7,255 bases of DNA from Chloroflexota bacterium (GCA_003695455.1 RFJF01000371.1:1-7255); one strand, 5' to 3'; shown: positions 1 to 6,478, counted from the first letter of the stretch. Numbers and translations are program-made. The notes: a model not told the origin generated them from the sequence alone.

Positions 1-72
1 CTCGAACATTATGGCAAGTAAAAGATTCACAAGATTTACCGGCGTTTTCTAGACAATTTTAGTGCCGCCGAT

Positions 73-101
73 TTGACACCTAAAAATTTTTAGTGTAACA
101 T
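73..101 (+). promoter_or_regulatory. Candidate sigma-70-type promoter of the lacI-family gene
   Basis: A perfect -35 hexamer TTGACA (73-78) is followed after exactly 17 nt by TAACAT (96-101), which matches the -10 consensus at 4 of 6 positions. Transcription would start near base 108, leaving a leader of about 40 nt before the ATG at 149. The spacer holds a perfect palindrome, annotated separately. The remainder of bases 1-148 carries no gene that I can see. A short inverted repeat, TTGTT-5 nt-AACAA (116-130), lies in the predicted leader. Confidence 0.6.
80..93. promoter_or_regulatory. Perfect 14-bp palindrome between -35 and -10, possible operator
   Basis: CTAAAAATTTTTAG is its own reverse complement. 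It fills most of the 17-nt spacer of the promoter at 73-101, a classical position for a repressor site because bound protein would block RNA polymerase. Autoregulation by the adjacent LacI-family protein is an inference. The palindrome is centred on A/T and lacks the central CpG usual in LacI-family operators, so another regulator, or a simple A/T-tract bending element, is also possible. Confidence 0.4.
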
Positions 102-148
102 CTGGCTCAACTTAATTGTTTTAGTAACAACATTGGCAGACAGCAACA

Positions 149-1156
149 ATGCCTCGAACCAATCGGGACGATGTAACCCTCAAAGACATAGCCGAAGCCG
201 TAGGCAAATCTGTAGCTGCGGTTTCCAGAGCCTTGAATAATTACGAGGACATAAGCCCGGAAACGAGGGAACACATTAAACGGGTGGCCCGTGAAATGGG
301 GTACGCCCCAACCGACACATTGGGGCTGGTCCTGCCCACGCCATCCGCCAGAACGTCAGACCCCTACTTTGGCGAACTATTAGCCAGCATTACCAGTGAG
401 GCCGCCAGCCAGGGATTTGATTTACTGGTTTCTACCTGCCCCGCCGACGTTGAAGAAAACCGGGCATATTTGCGGCTCATCAACAGCCGGAAGGTAGACG
501 GATTTATTGTAATCCGCCCCCGCCGCCGTGATGCCCGGATTGAGATGCTGCGGGAAAAACAGTTTCCGTTTGTTGTTGTGGGTGCAACAAACGTTGCCGG
601 CCAGGTTTACTCGGTGGCCGTAGATGAAGCCAAAGGGGCGCAACAAGTGGTAGCGCACCTGGTAGCACAAGGCCACCAACAAATTGCGCTGATTAACACC
701 CCGGCTGACCTGATGCTTTCGTTAAATTACCTGGCGGGATTTCAGCAAGCCATGCAACACGCCGGCCTGCCAATTAACACCGATTACCTGACCAACAGCG
801 ATTTTTCTCAAAAAGACGGCTACAGAATTGCACACAGACTGCTCAATCTGTCACAACCACCCACTGCTATTGTGGCCACAGATGACCTGATTGCGTTGGG
901 TGTGATGTCGGCGGTGCAGGACCAGGGGCTGGAAGTAGGCAGCGATGTGGCCGTGGCCGGTTTTGGCGATATTCTGCTGGCCGAATATTCAAAGCCGCCG
1001 CTGACAAGCGTTCGCCGTTCTGCGGGGCTGTTGGGGCAAAAAGCCTGCCAAATGCTCATTTCGCGGTTGCGCAACGAACCTGTGGCCCAACAAAATGTGG
1101 TGATCCAACCCTCGCTGGTCATTCGGCAATCTACCGATTTGGCCCTGTGGTTGTAA
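149..1156 (+). CDS. LacI-family transcriptional regulator with an apparently missing hinge helix
   Basis: This 335-residue cytosolic DNA-binding repressor or activator most likely responds to a sugar. The N-terminal helix-turn-helix spans about residues 10-54 (TLKDIAEAVGKSVAAVSRAL, then the SPETRE and GYAP motifs). The rest is a periplasmic-binding-protein-like effector domain, with DPYF near 71-74, ATDDLIALG at 243-251 and the usual PPLTSVR at 283-289. Oddly, GYAPT (51-55) runs straight into DTLGLVLP. Family members normally have some 10-13 further residues there, the hinge helix (N-x-x-A-x-x-L and a basic stretch). Codons across the junction are clean, so there is no frameshift. The GFGD motif at 271-274 has Gly where GFDD is common. 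The ATG at 149 is the only good start: an in-frame TAA lies at 125-127, and the Shine-Dalgarno match is weak. The ATPase gene follows 59 nt downstream with no terminator between. The family call is firm; the effector is unknown. Confidence 0.93.
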   Translation: MPRTNRDDVTLKDIAEAVGKSVAAVSRALNNYEDISPETREHIKRVAREMGYAPTDTLGLVLPTPSARTSDPYFGELLASITSEAASQGFDLLVSTCPADVEENRAYLRLINSRKVDGFIVIRPRRRDARIEMLREKQFPFVVVGATNVAGQVYSVAVDEAKGAQQVVAHLVAQGHQQIALINTPADLMLSLNYLAGFQQAMQHAGLPINTDYLTNSDFSQKDGYRIAHRLLNLSQPPTAIVATDDLIALGVMSAVQDQGLEVGSDVAVAGFGDILLAEYSKPPLTSVRRSAGLLGQKACQMLISRLRNEPVAQQNVVIQPSLVIRQSTDLALWL

Positions 1157-1199
1157 ACATAGCGTCATCAAAATCAAATTAAATTTTAAATGTTGTCTT

Positions 1200-1206
1200 A
1201 AGGAGG
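1200..1206 (+). promoter_or_regulatory. Strong ribosome binding site for the ATPase gene
   Basis: AAGGAGG lies 9 nt before the ATG at 1216. It is a near-perfect anti-16S match, in contrast to the weak site in front of the upstream regulator gene. The ATPase is therefore probably translated far more strongly than the regulator even if both share one mRNA. The AT-rich stretch just before it (about 1170-1192) could hold a separate promoter, but I see no convincing box pair. Confidence 0.75.
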
Positions 1207-1215
1207 CACACTGAT

Positions 1216-2331
1216 ATGGCAAAAGTAGAATACCGAAACATGACCAAAGCATGGGGTGATGTAATTGGCGTGAACAACCTCAACCTTGAAATTCCCGACA
1301 AAGAATTTCTGGTGCTGGTTGGCCCGTCGGGGTGCGGCAAATCTACAGCGCTGCGCTGCCTGGCAGGGCTGGAAGAAATCACCTCCGGCGAAATCATCAT
1401 CGGCGACCGGGTAGTCAACGACATCCCCCCCAAAGACCGTGACATTGCCATGGTGTTTCAAAGTTACGCGCTGTACCCGCACATGACCGTGTACGACAAC
1501 ATGGCCTTTGGCTTGAAACTGCGCAAAACCCCAAAAACAGAAATTGACCAGCGTGTGCAGGAAGCCGCCAAAATTCTGGGCATTACCCAACTGCTGGACC
1601 GCAAACCCAAACAAATGTCCGGCGGTCAGCGGCAGCGTGTGGCCCTGGGCCGCGCCATTGTCCGTGACCCCGCCGTGTTCCTGCTTGATGAGCCGCTGTC
1701 AAACCTCGACGCCAAACTGCGCGTGCAAACCCGCGCCGAAATTTCCAAGCTGCACCAGCGCCTGGGAACCACCTTCATTTACGTAACCCACGACCAGGTA
1801 GAGGCGCTGACCATGGCCGACCGCATTGCCGTTATGCGTGATGGCGTGCTGCAACAGGTTGATACCCCCGCAAACCTGTACGATCACCCCGGCAACGTGT
1901 TTGTGGCAGGCTTCATCGGCTCGCCGTCAATGAACTTCTTCAGCGGCTCCATTACCGGCACGCTGGATGAAATGTACGTTGATTCCGGTACTGTTCGCCT
2001 GCGCCTGGCCCAAAGCGAAGTTGAGCAGCTTGGACAGGAAAGCATTGGCAAAGAAGTGATTTTTGGGGTTCGCCCGGAAGATATTCACCACCCGCAGTAC
2101 AAACCGGCCGGAGTCAAAGAAAATCTGGTTGAATCCACAGTAGACGTAACCGAACTGATGGGGAACGAAATCTTTGTGTACCTGCAAGCCGGCGAACACA
2201 GCTTTATTGCCCGCGTTGACCCGCGCGCCGATATGCGCCCCGGCGACAAAGTACAGATGTCCTTTAACGTTGACAAAGTTCATATTTTTGACCGCACCAC
2301 AGAAAAGAACATCGCCACGCCAGTTGCATAA
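1216..2331 (+). CDS. ugpC: ABC sugar transporter ATP-binding protein, UgpC/MalK/MsmX type
   Basis: This 371-residue cytoplasmic ATPase powers a CUT1-type carbohydrate importer at the inner face of the membrane. All nucleotide-binding motifs are intact: Walker A GPSGCGKST (36-44), Q-loop Gln82, signature MSGGQ (134-138), Walker B VFLLDE (154-159), D-loop SNLD (162-165) and switch His192. The positions match E. coli MalK closely. The C-terminal part from about residue 240 is the TOBE/regulatory domain (FGVRPEDI near 278-285), and the length is normal for the subfamily. No permease or solute-binding protein gene is present, so it may be a shared ATPase serving several importers, as known for MsmX and MsiK. 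That role is inferred. The upstream regulator gene may be co-transcribed with it, and an intrinsic terminator follows. The subfamily is clear, but the exact substrate (maltose, glycerol-phosphate or other sugars) cannot be read, so the symbol is approximate. Confidence 0.95.
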   Translation: MAKVEYRNMTKAWGDVIGVNNLNLEIPDKEFLVLVGPSGCGKSTALRCLAGLEEITSGEIIIGDRVVNDIPPKDRDIAMVFQSYALYPHMTVYDNMAFGLKLRKTPKTEIDQRVQEAAKILGITQLLDRKPKQMSGGQRQRVALGRAIVRDPAVFLLDEPLSNLDAKLRVQTRAEISKLHQRLGTTFIYVTHDQVEALTMADRIAVMRDGVLQQVDTPANLYDHPGNVFVAGFIGSPSMNFFSGSITGTLDEMYVDSGTVRLRLAQSEVEQLGQESIGKEVIFGVRPEDIHHPQYKPAGVKENLVESTVDVTELMGNEIFVYLQAGEHSFIARVDPRADMRPGDKVQMSFNVDKVHIFDRTTEKNIATPVA

Positions 2332-2362
2332 ATTCTGCAACCCTGCCATACATTAGTTTTCC

Positions 2363-2395
2363 AAAGGGGGAGCCTACACAGGCTTCCCTTTTTTT
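2363..2395 (+). terminator. Rho-independent terminator after the ATPase gene
   Basis: A 12-bp stem pairs 2363-2374 with 2381-2392 around the 6-nt loop TACACA. It includes GGGAGCC against GGCTTCC with G-U wobbles at two positions. A run of seven T follows (2389-2395). It lies 32 nt after the stop codon and separates the regulator/ATPase unit from gpmI. Confidence 0.9.
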
Positions 2396-2481
2396 GTGGC
2401 CGGTCATTTTTTGCATCCCGCACTTTGAGGTATCATGGCCGCACTATTTTCACCCAATAATCCAAAACCAAGGACAGAACA
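2396..2481 (+). promoter_or_regulatory. gpmI upstream region with ribosome binding site and possible promoter
   Basis: This gap between the terminator and gpmI must hold the gpmI promoter if the terminator is efficient. TATCAT (2431-2436) matches the -10 consensus at 5 of 6 positions, but the only nearby -35-like box, TTGCAT (2411-2416), is 14 nt away, which is too close for a standard promoter. The exact boxes are therefore unsettled. The ribosome binding site AAGGA (2470-2474) is 7 nt before the ATG and supports that start. Confidence 0.4.
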
Positions 2482-4011
2482 ATGCTTGTCACTTTAATTA
2501 TTATGGATGGCTGGGGCCTGAACCCCAGAACAGACCACAACGCCGTGGCGCAGGCACACACCCCCTATTTTGATTACATTTGGAACAATTGGCCCAGCGC
2601 CACCCTGGAAGCATCCGGCCGCGCGGTGGGCCTGCCCATCGGGCAGATGGGCAACTCAGAAGTAGGCCACATGAATTTGGGCGCGGGCCGCGTGGTGCCG
2701 CAAGACCTGACCTACATCAACGATTTGATTTCCACCGGTGAATTTTTTGAAAACCCCGCCCTGAACAACGCCATTCAGCACGCGCTCAGCAACAACACCA
2801 GCCTGCACCTGATTGGCCTGCTGTCAGACGGCGGCGTACACAGCCACCAGGAACACTTGTATGCCCTGCTCAAACTGGCCAAACAAAAAGGGCTCGAGCG
2901 CGTATTCATTCACGCGCTGATGGATGGCCGGGACACCCCCCCCCGCGGCGGCGAAGAATATCTGGCCCAGCTTGAAAGCCAGATTGCCAGAATTGGCTGC
3001 GGAACCATTGCCTCGGTAGCAGGCCGCTACTACTCAATGGACCGCGATAAACGCTGGCAGCGCACCAAACTGGGCTACGATGCCGCCGTTCACGGCCAGG
3101 GAGAAACCGCCCGCTCTGCCGCCGAAGCCATTCAAAAATCCTACACCAACGGCGTCAACGATGAATTTGTGGTTCCCGTGGTGCTGGTAGATGAGGCCGG
3201 CAACCCCAAAGCCACCATCAACAACGGCGATGCGGTCATCTTCTTCAACTTCCGCGCCGACCGCGCCCGGCAAATGACCCAGGCACTGACCAATCCCGAT
3301 TTTGACGGCTTTGAAGACCCCAACCGCCCCGCCGTTCACATGGTCACCTTTATGCACTACTACGACGGCCAAACCCCGGAATTTGCCTTTGAAGTGCCGG
3401 AACCCACCAACGGCCTGTCAGAAACCATTTCCAAAGCCGGCTTCAAACAATTCCACAGCGCCGAAACCGAAAAGTACGCCCACGTCACCTACTTTTTCAA
3501 CGGCGGCCGAGAAGAACCGTTCAGCGGCGAAGACCGGGCATTGGTTCCCTCGCCCAAAGTTGCCACCTATGATTTGCAGCCGGAAATGAGCGCGCGCGGC
3601 ATTACAGAAAAGGTAGTAGCCGCCATCAAAAGCGGCGAATACACCTTTGTGCTGGTCAACTTTGCCAACCCGGATATGGTGGGCCACACCGGCTTTTTAG
3701 ACAAAGCCATCATTGCCTGCGAGACCGTGGATGACTGCGTGCGGCAGGTGGTAGAAGCCACCGTCAGCATGGGTGGCGCAGCGCTGGTTACCGCCGACCA
3801 CGGCAACTCGGACCAGATGATGGATTACGACACCGGCAAACCCCACACCGCCCACACCACCAATCTGGTGCCGTTTGTGTACGTAGCCAACCAAAAACCC
3901 GCCTGGCGATTTGCCAACGGGGTGCTGGGCAACGTAGCCCCCACTGTATTGGAATTACTGGGAATTGACCCGCCGCCGGAGATGACGGCCGCTTCGCTGA
4001 TTAGAAAGTAA
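2482..4011 (+). CDS. gpmI: 2,3-bisphosphoglycerate-independent phosphoglycerate mutase
   Basis: GpmI is a cytosolic, Mn-dependent enzyme that interconverts 3- and 2-phosphoglycerate in lower glycolysis and gluconeogenesis. At 509 residues it is full length. The phosphatase-like domain supplies Asp9 (MDGWG), the nucleophile Ser59 (GNSEVGH), Asp398 and His402 (NPDMVGH), Asp439 and His440 (TADHGN) and His458. The inserted transferase domain carries DGGVHSH (116-122), DGRDTPP (148-154), GRYYSMDRD (181-189) and FRADRAR (257-263). Lys331 lies in TEKYAH. The whole metal and substrate set is therefore present and the enzyme should be active. The ATG is preceded by AAGGA at 7 nt. The gene sits alone between two intrinsic terminators and converges on the kinase gene. 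A run of nine C (2936-2944) falls in the DGRDTPP codons. The assignment is very secure. Confidence 0.98.
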   Translation: MLVTLIIMDGWGLNPRTDHNAVAQAHTPYFDYIWNNWPSATLEASGRAVGLPIGQMGNSEVGHMNLGAGRVVPQDLTYINDLISTGEFFENPALNNAIQHALSNNTSLHLIGLLSDGGVHSHQEHLYALLKLAKQKGLERVFIHALMDGRDTPPRGGEEYLAQLESQIARIGCGTIASVAGRYYSMDRDKRWQRTKLGYDAAVHGQGETARSAAEAIQKSYTNGVNDEFVVPVVLVDEAGNPKATINNGDAVIFFNFRADRARQMTQALTNPDFDGFEDPNRPAVHMVTFMHYYDGQTPEFAFEVPEPTNGLSETISKAGFKQFHSAETEKYAHVTYFFNGGREEPFSGEDRALVPSPKVATYDLQPEMSARGITEKVVAAIKSGEYTFVLVNFANPDMVGHTGFLDKAIIACETVDDCVRQVVEATVSMGGAALVTADHGNSDQMMDYDTGKPHTAHTTNLVPFVYVANQKPAWRFANGVLGNVAPTVLELLGIDPPPEMTAASLIRK

Positions 4012-4015
4012 CGTC

Positions 4016-4052
4016 AGCCGGGAGACTCAACGTGCAGAGTCTCCCGGTTTTT
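4016..4052 (+). terminator. Rho-independent terminator of gpmI, overlapping the 3' end of the kinase gene
   Basis: An 11-bp perfect stem pairs CCGGGAGACTC (4018-4028) with its complement at 4037-4047 around an 8-nt loop, and can be extended by two more pairs. Five T follow (4048-4052). The gpmI stop codon is just 5' of it. Read on the minus strand, the same hairpin is not followed by a T run, so it should act mainly on gpmI transcripts. The 3' arm, the loop and the top of the 5' arm encode the last residues and stop codon of the convergent kinase. Confidence 0.9.
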
Positions 4053-5574
4053 GTTGTTCACCGTTGGGCAGGGTAAACCAAAAAGTTGACCCCTGACCGG
4101 GCACAGACTCCACGCCAATCTGGCCGCCATGCGCCTCGATGATGCGTTTGCAAATAGCCAGCCCCAACCCGGTTGAGCGCTCGCCGGCGGTGGGCCGGGT
4201 ACTCACCTTTTTGTGGCTGAACCCTTTAAATACGTGCTGAATTTCCTGCGGATTGATGCCGCTCCCCTGGTCCTTTACCCCCACCCACACGCCGCTGTTG
4301 TGAGACCGGGCCACAATCTGAACGATAGTATCAGGGTTTGAATACTTGATGGCGTTGTCAATAAGGTTAGCCAACACTTCGCCCACTTTGGTGGGGTCAC
4401 ACGCGCACACCAACTCTGGTTTTTCCGGTACAAATTGCAGAGTGATATTTTTGTCTTTGGCCAGAATTTTGTGTTCTTCGGTCAGCCGGGCCAGCAGTGG
4501 TACCACGTTTTCGGGCCGGATATCCAGCGCGACTTCGCCAAATTCAATTTTGGTCACGTCCAGCAGGCCGTCGAGCATTGCCAGCATGTGGCTGGTGTGT
4601 TCGCTGATAACCCCCAGATATTTCTCCAGGCTTTCGCGGTCCATGGTTTGAACTTCGCTGAGCAGCACATGCACAAAACCGGTCACCAGCCCCAGCGGGT
4701 TGCGGAGTTCGTGCGCTACCACGCCCAGCAAAAAGCTGCGCTGGGTTACGTCTCGCACCACGCTGATAATTTGCGGATACGCCTCTCCCTCGCGGCAAAT
4801 AAACGTCGAAACCACTTCGGTCATAATTGAGGTTGCATCTTTTTGGAGCATGGGCAGTTCAACCTGCGTTTGGGCTCGGTCCTGCTCAATGGCGGCGTTA
4901 ATTTTTTGGTGGTACACCGCAAAACCGTTGGCATCAATGAACAACCGGTCAAACGATTGGCCCAGCAACTCGGCGGGCTGGTAGCCAAAAATGGTGGATA
5001 CCGCCTGATTGACGTATTCAATTTTGTAATCGGGCAGCCGAATGCTGAACACGGCATCGGCCATAGTGTTGGTGAGGGTGGTTAAAAATTCCTGCGATTC
5101 TTGCAATGCCTGCGATTTTTCTTCAACCTGATTTTCCAACTGTTGCCGGTAAGATTCGTTTTCGGCTTCCAGCCGGGCTTTATCAAGCACCAGTTGCCGG
5201 TGTTGAATGGCGCGTTGCAGCGTCAGCAGTAAATCGTTTTTCTGAACCGGTTTGGGCAAATAATCAAACGCGCCAAATCGCATGGCTTCGGCGGCGGTTT
5301 CAACCGTGGGTTTGCCGGTCATCATAATTACCGGCGTATTTGGAAAGTTTTCTCTGGCCCATTTGAGCGCCTGCAACCCGTTGTTGCCGGGCAAAATAAT
5401 ATCGCACAGCACGGCGTCGCAATCCTGCATAACCTGGGTAAATTGTTTAAAGTTTTCCGCGGTCAGCACACGGTACCCCGAACGCTCAAGGCCCATTTTC
5501 AGCGCCCGGCGCACAATTTGTTCATCATCCAAAATCATAATTGTAGGAGAACTTGCCTGCGAGGAAGCGGACAC
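4027..5574 (-). CDS. Hybrid signalling protein: receiver-PAS-histidine kinase, soluble
   Basis: This 515-residue cytosolic protein has no signal peptide or membrane segment. The order is an N-terminal receiver domain (about 11-125), a linker with coiled-coil character (about 130-165), a PAS domain (about 165-280), and a HisKA plus HATPase_c kinase core (about 280-503). The receiver has acidic pair Asp16/Asp17, phospho-acceptor Asp58, Thr86 and Lys108, and resembles NtrC-type receivers (AMRFGAFDYLPKP). The kinase has the H-box AHELRNP with His288, N-box NLIDNAIKYS with Asn407, G1 DQGSG (435-439) and G2 STGLGLA (467-473), so both phosphorylation sites look functional. There is no DNA-binding output domain, so a separate response regulator or phosphorelay partner is expected but not in this window. 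The start is GTG, with AGGA 8 nt upstream. It follows ppgK by 13 nt, which implies co-transcription. The PAS ligand and the pathway cannot be read from the sequence. Confidence 0.95.
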   Translation of the reverse strand: MSASSQASSPTIMILDDEQIVRRALKMGLERSGYRVLTAENFKQFTQVMQDCDAVLCDIILPGNNGLQALKWARENFPNTPVIMMTGKPTVETAAEAMRFGAFDYLPKPVQKNDLLLTLQRAIQHRQLVLDKARLEAENESYRQQLENQVEEKSQALQESQEFLTTLTNTMADAVFSIRLPDYKIEYVNQAVSTIFGYQPAELLGQSFDRLFIDANGFAVYHQKINAAIEQDRAQTQVELPMLQKDATSIMTEVVSTFICREGEAYPQIISVVRDVTQRSFLLGVVAHELRNPLGLVTGFVHVLLSEVQTMDRESLEKYLGVISEHTSHMLAMLDGLLDVTKIEFGEVALDIRPENVVPLLARLTEEHKILAKDKNITLQFVPEKPELVCACDPTKVGEVLANLIDNAIKYSNPDTIVQIVARSHNSGVWVGVKDQGSGINPQEIQHVFKGFSHKKVSTRPTAGERSTGLGLAICKRIIEAHGGQIGVESVPGQGSTFWFTLPNGEQQKPGDSAR

Positions 5575-5582
5575 GGTTTACA

Positions 5583-5586
5583 TCCT
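5583..5586 (-). promoter_or_regulatory. Ribosome binding site supporting the GTG start of the kinase
   Basis: On the minus strand AAAAGGA begins at or next to the ppgK stop codon (5590-5588), and its AGGA core is 8 nt before GTG at 5574. This supports the GTG start over an internal ATG at residue 13, which would cut into the first beta strand of the receiver domain. Ribosomes finishing ppgK are well placed to reinitiate here, so translational coupling is likely. Confidence 0.6.
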
Positions 5587-5587
5587 T

Positions 5588-6331
5588 TTACTTCTCAAAA
5601 TGTTGTTGGGCCGCCAGCGCCGCGCCGATGATTCCGGCTTCATTCAGGGTTTGGGCCGGCACAATTTCGGCGCGGGTGTTAAGGTACGGCAGCCACTTGT
5701 CATGTTTTTTACTGACACCACCGCCAATAATAAACAAATCCGGCGAAAACAGCGCCTCCATCCGGCCCAGAAATTCATCTACCCGGCGGGCCCACTTTTT
5801 CCAAGTAAGCTCTTCGCCCTTCCTGACCCGGTCCGAGGCCCGGTCTTCGGCATCTTTGCCCCGGATTTCCATATGCCCAAACTCGGTGTTGGGTACCAGT
5901 TTGCCATCCACAAAAATGGCGCTGCCAATGCCGGTACCCAACGTGAGCATAATGACCACGCCTTTTCGGCCGCGCCCCGCGCCGTACTCCATTTCTGCAA
6001 AGCCGGCGGCGTCGGCGTCGTTAAGCAGCAACACCGGGCAGCCGGTTTTTTCCTGGAACAATTGCTGGCCGTTGGTGCCAATCCAGCGCTTGTCAACATT
6101 GGCCGCACTGAAAGCAACTCCATTCTTGATGACCGCCGGAAACGTGCAGCCCACCGGCCCCTGCCACTCAAAATGCTGAACAATTTGGGCCACCACGCCG
6201 GCCACCGCCTTTGGCACAGAGGGCTGCGGCGTGGGTATCCGGTAGCGGTCTGCGGCCAGCGCCCCTTGTTGGGTATCAACCGGCGCGCCTTTGATTCCGG
6301 AGCCGCCAATGTCAATTCCAAGCACAGTCAT
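5588..6331 (-). CDS. ppgK: Polyphosphate glucokinase (ROK-family PPGK)
   Basis: PPGK is a cytosolic kinase that phosphorylates glucose to glucose-6-phosphate using inorganic polyphosphate (in many homologues also ATP). The 247-residue protein has phosphate-1 motif DIGGSGIKG (7-15), VDKRWIGTN (79-87), catalytic Asp105 in LLNDADAAG, phosphate-2 motif LTLGTGIGSA (129-138), sugar-site PNTEFGH (147-153) and IIGGGVSKKHDKW (201-213). These blocks closely follow the actinobacterial PPGK pattern. The zinc motif CxCGxxGCxE of typical ROK kinases and repressors is absent, as expected for this subgroup. An upstream ATG at 6499 would add 56 residues unlike the family. The ATG at 6331 is preferred because a GAGGGG ribosome binding site lies 7 nt before it and the phosphate-1 motif begins right after it. 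It is probably transcribed from the promoter at 6358-6386 together with the downstream kinase. Family assignment is strong; donor preference (polyP versus ATP) is not readable. Confidence 0.95.
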   Translation of the reverse strand: MTVLGIDIGGSGIKGAPVDTQQGALAADRYRIPTPQPSVPKAVAGVVAQIVQHFEWQGPVGCTFPAVIKNGVAFSAANVDKRWIGTNGQQLFQEKTGCPVLLLNDADAAGFAEMEYGAGRGRKGVVIMLTLGTGIGSAIFVDGKLVPNTEFGHMEIRGKDAEDRASDRVRKGEELTWKKWARRVDEFLGRMEALFSPDLFIIGGGVSKKHDKWLPYLNTRAEIVPAQTLNEAGIIGAALAAQQHFEK

Positions 6332-6338
6332 TTGTTTT

Positions 6339-6344
6339 CCCCTC
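6339..6344 (-). promoter_or_regulatory. Ribosome binding site deciding the ppgK start
   Basis: GAGGGG on the minus strand is 7 nt before the ATG at 6331. It favours the short 247-residue PpgK over the longer open frame. Its first two bases overlap the inverted repeat at 6343-6358. Confidence 0.75.
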
Positions 6345-6358
6345 AGATGTTTATCTGA
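6343..6358. promoter_or_regulatory. Inverted repeat between the ppgK -10 box and ribosome binding site
   Basis: TCAGAT-GTTT-ATCTGA has perfect 6-bp arms around a 4-nt centre. It touches the last base of the predicted ppgK -10 box (6358-6363), covers the predicted transcription start and overlaps two bases of the Shine-Dalgarno sequence. It could be a repressor site or a small 5' hairpin limiting translation. No cognate regulator is identified. Confidence 0.4.
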
Positions 6359-6386
6359 TTGTAACGCTAAAATTCTGCAGAAGCAA
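6358..6386 (-). promoter_or_regulatory. Candidate promoter for ppgK and the kinase
   Basis: On the minus strand TTGCTT (6386-6381) is followed after exactly 17 nt by TACAAT (6363-6358). These match the -35 and -10 consensus at 4 and 5 of 6 positions. Transcription would start near 6351, giving a leader of about 20 nt before the ppgK ATG. Confidence 0.6.
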
Positions 6387-6422
6387 CCCCCGGCCAAAAT
6401 AAACCGGATGGTCATGCCCCGG

Positions 6423-6452
6423 CTGAAGGAAAGACAGGCCAAAACGTATAAT
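6423..6452 (+). promoter_or_regulatory. Candidate promoter for the secreted-protein gene
   Basis: A perfect TATAAT (6447-6452) lies about 38 nt before the TTG start at 6490. The best -35 match at 18 nt is CTGAAG (6423-6428), which is weak (3 of 6). The divergent ppgK promoter is about 40 bp away, so the two units could be jointly controlled from this 158-bp intergenic region. Confidence 0.45.
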
Positions 6453-6478
6453 TGGGTGTTCCAAATTTCATTCATCGC

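Noticed and set aside
116..130. Short inverted repeat TTGTT-5 nt-AACAA in the leader of the regulator gene
   Set aside because: Five-base AT-rich arms are easily found by chance in such sequence, and no second copy or partner site was seen.
1927..2349. Minus-strand 140-codon open frame under the ATPase gene
   Set aside because: It is a shadow of the ATPase coding frame, has no ribosome binding site or domain, and overlaps a conserved gene completely.
5578..5583. ATG-TAA start-stop pair on the minus strand just before the kinase GTG
   Set aside because: It could be a minimal regulatory mini-ORF, but the AAAAGG sequence directly abuts the ATG with no usable spacing, so initiation there is unlikely.
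5282..6358. Long plus-strand open frame of 358 codons
   Set aside because: It runs antisense to the well-supported kinase and ppgK genes, spans their junction, has no recognisable domain, and reflects third-position GC bias on the opposite strand.
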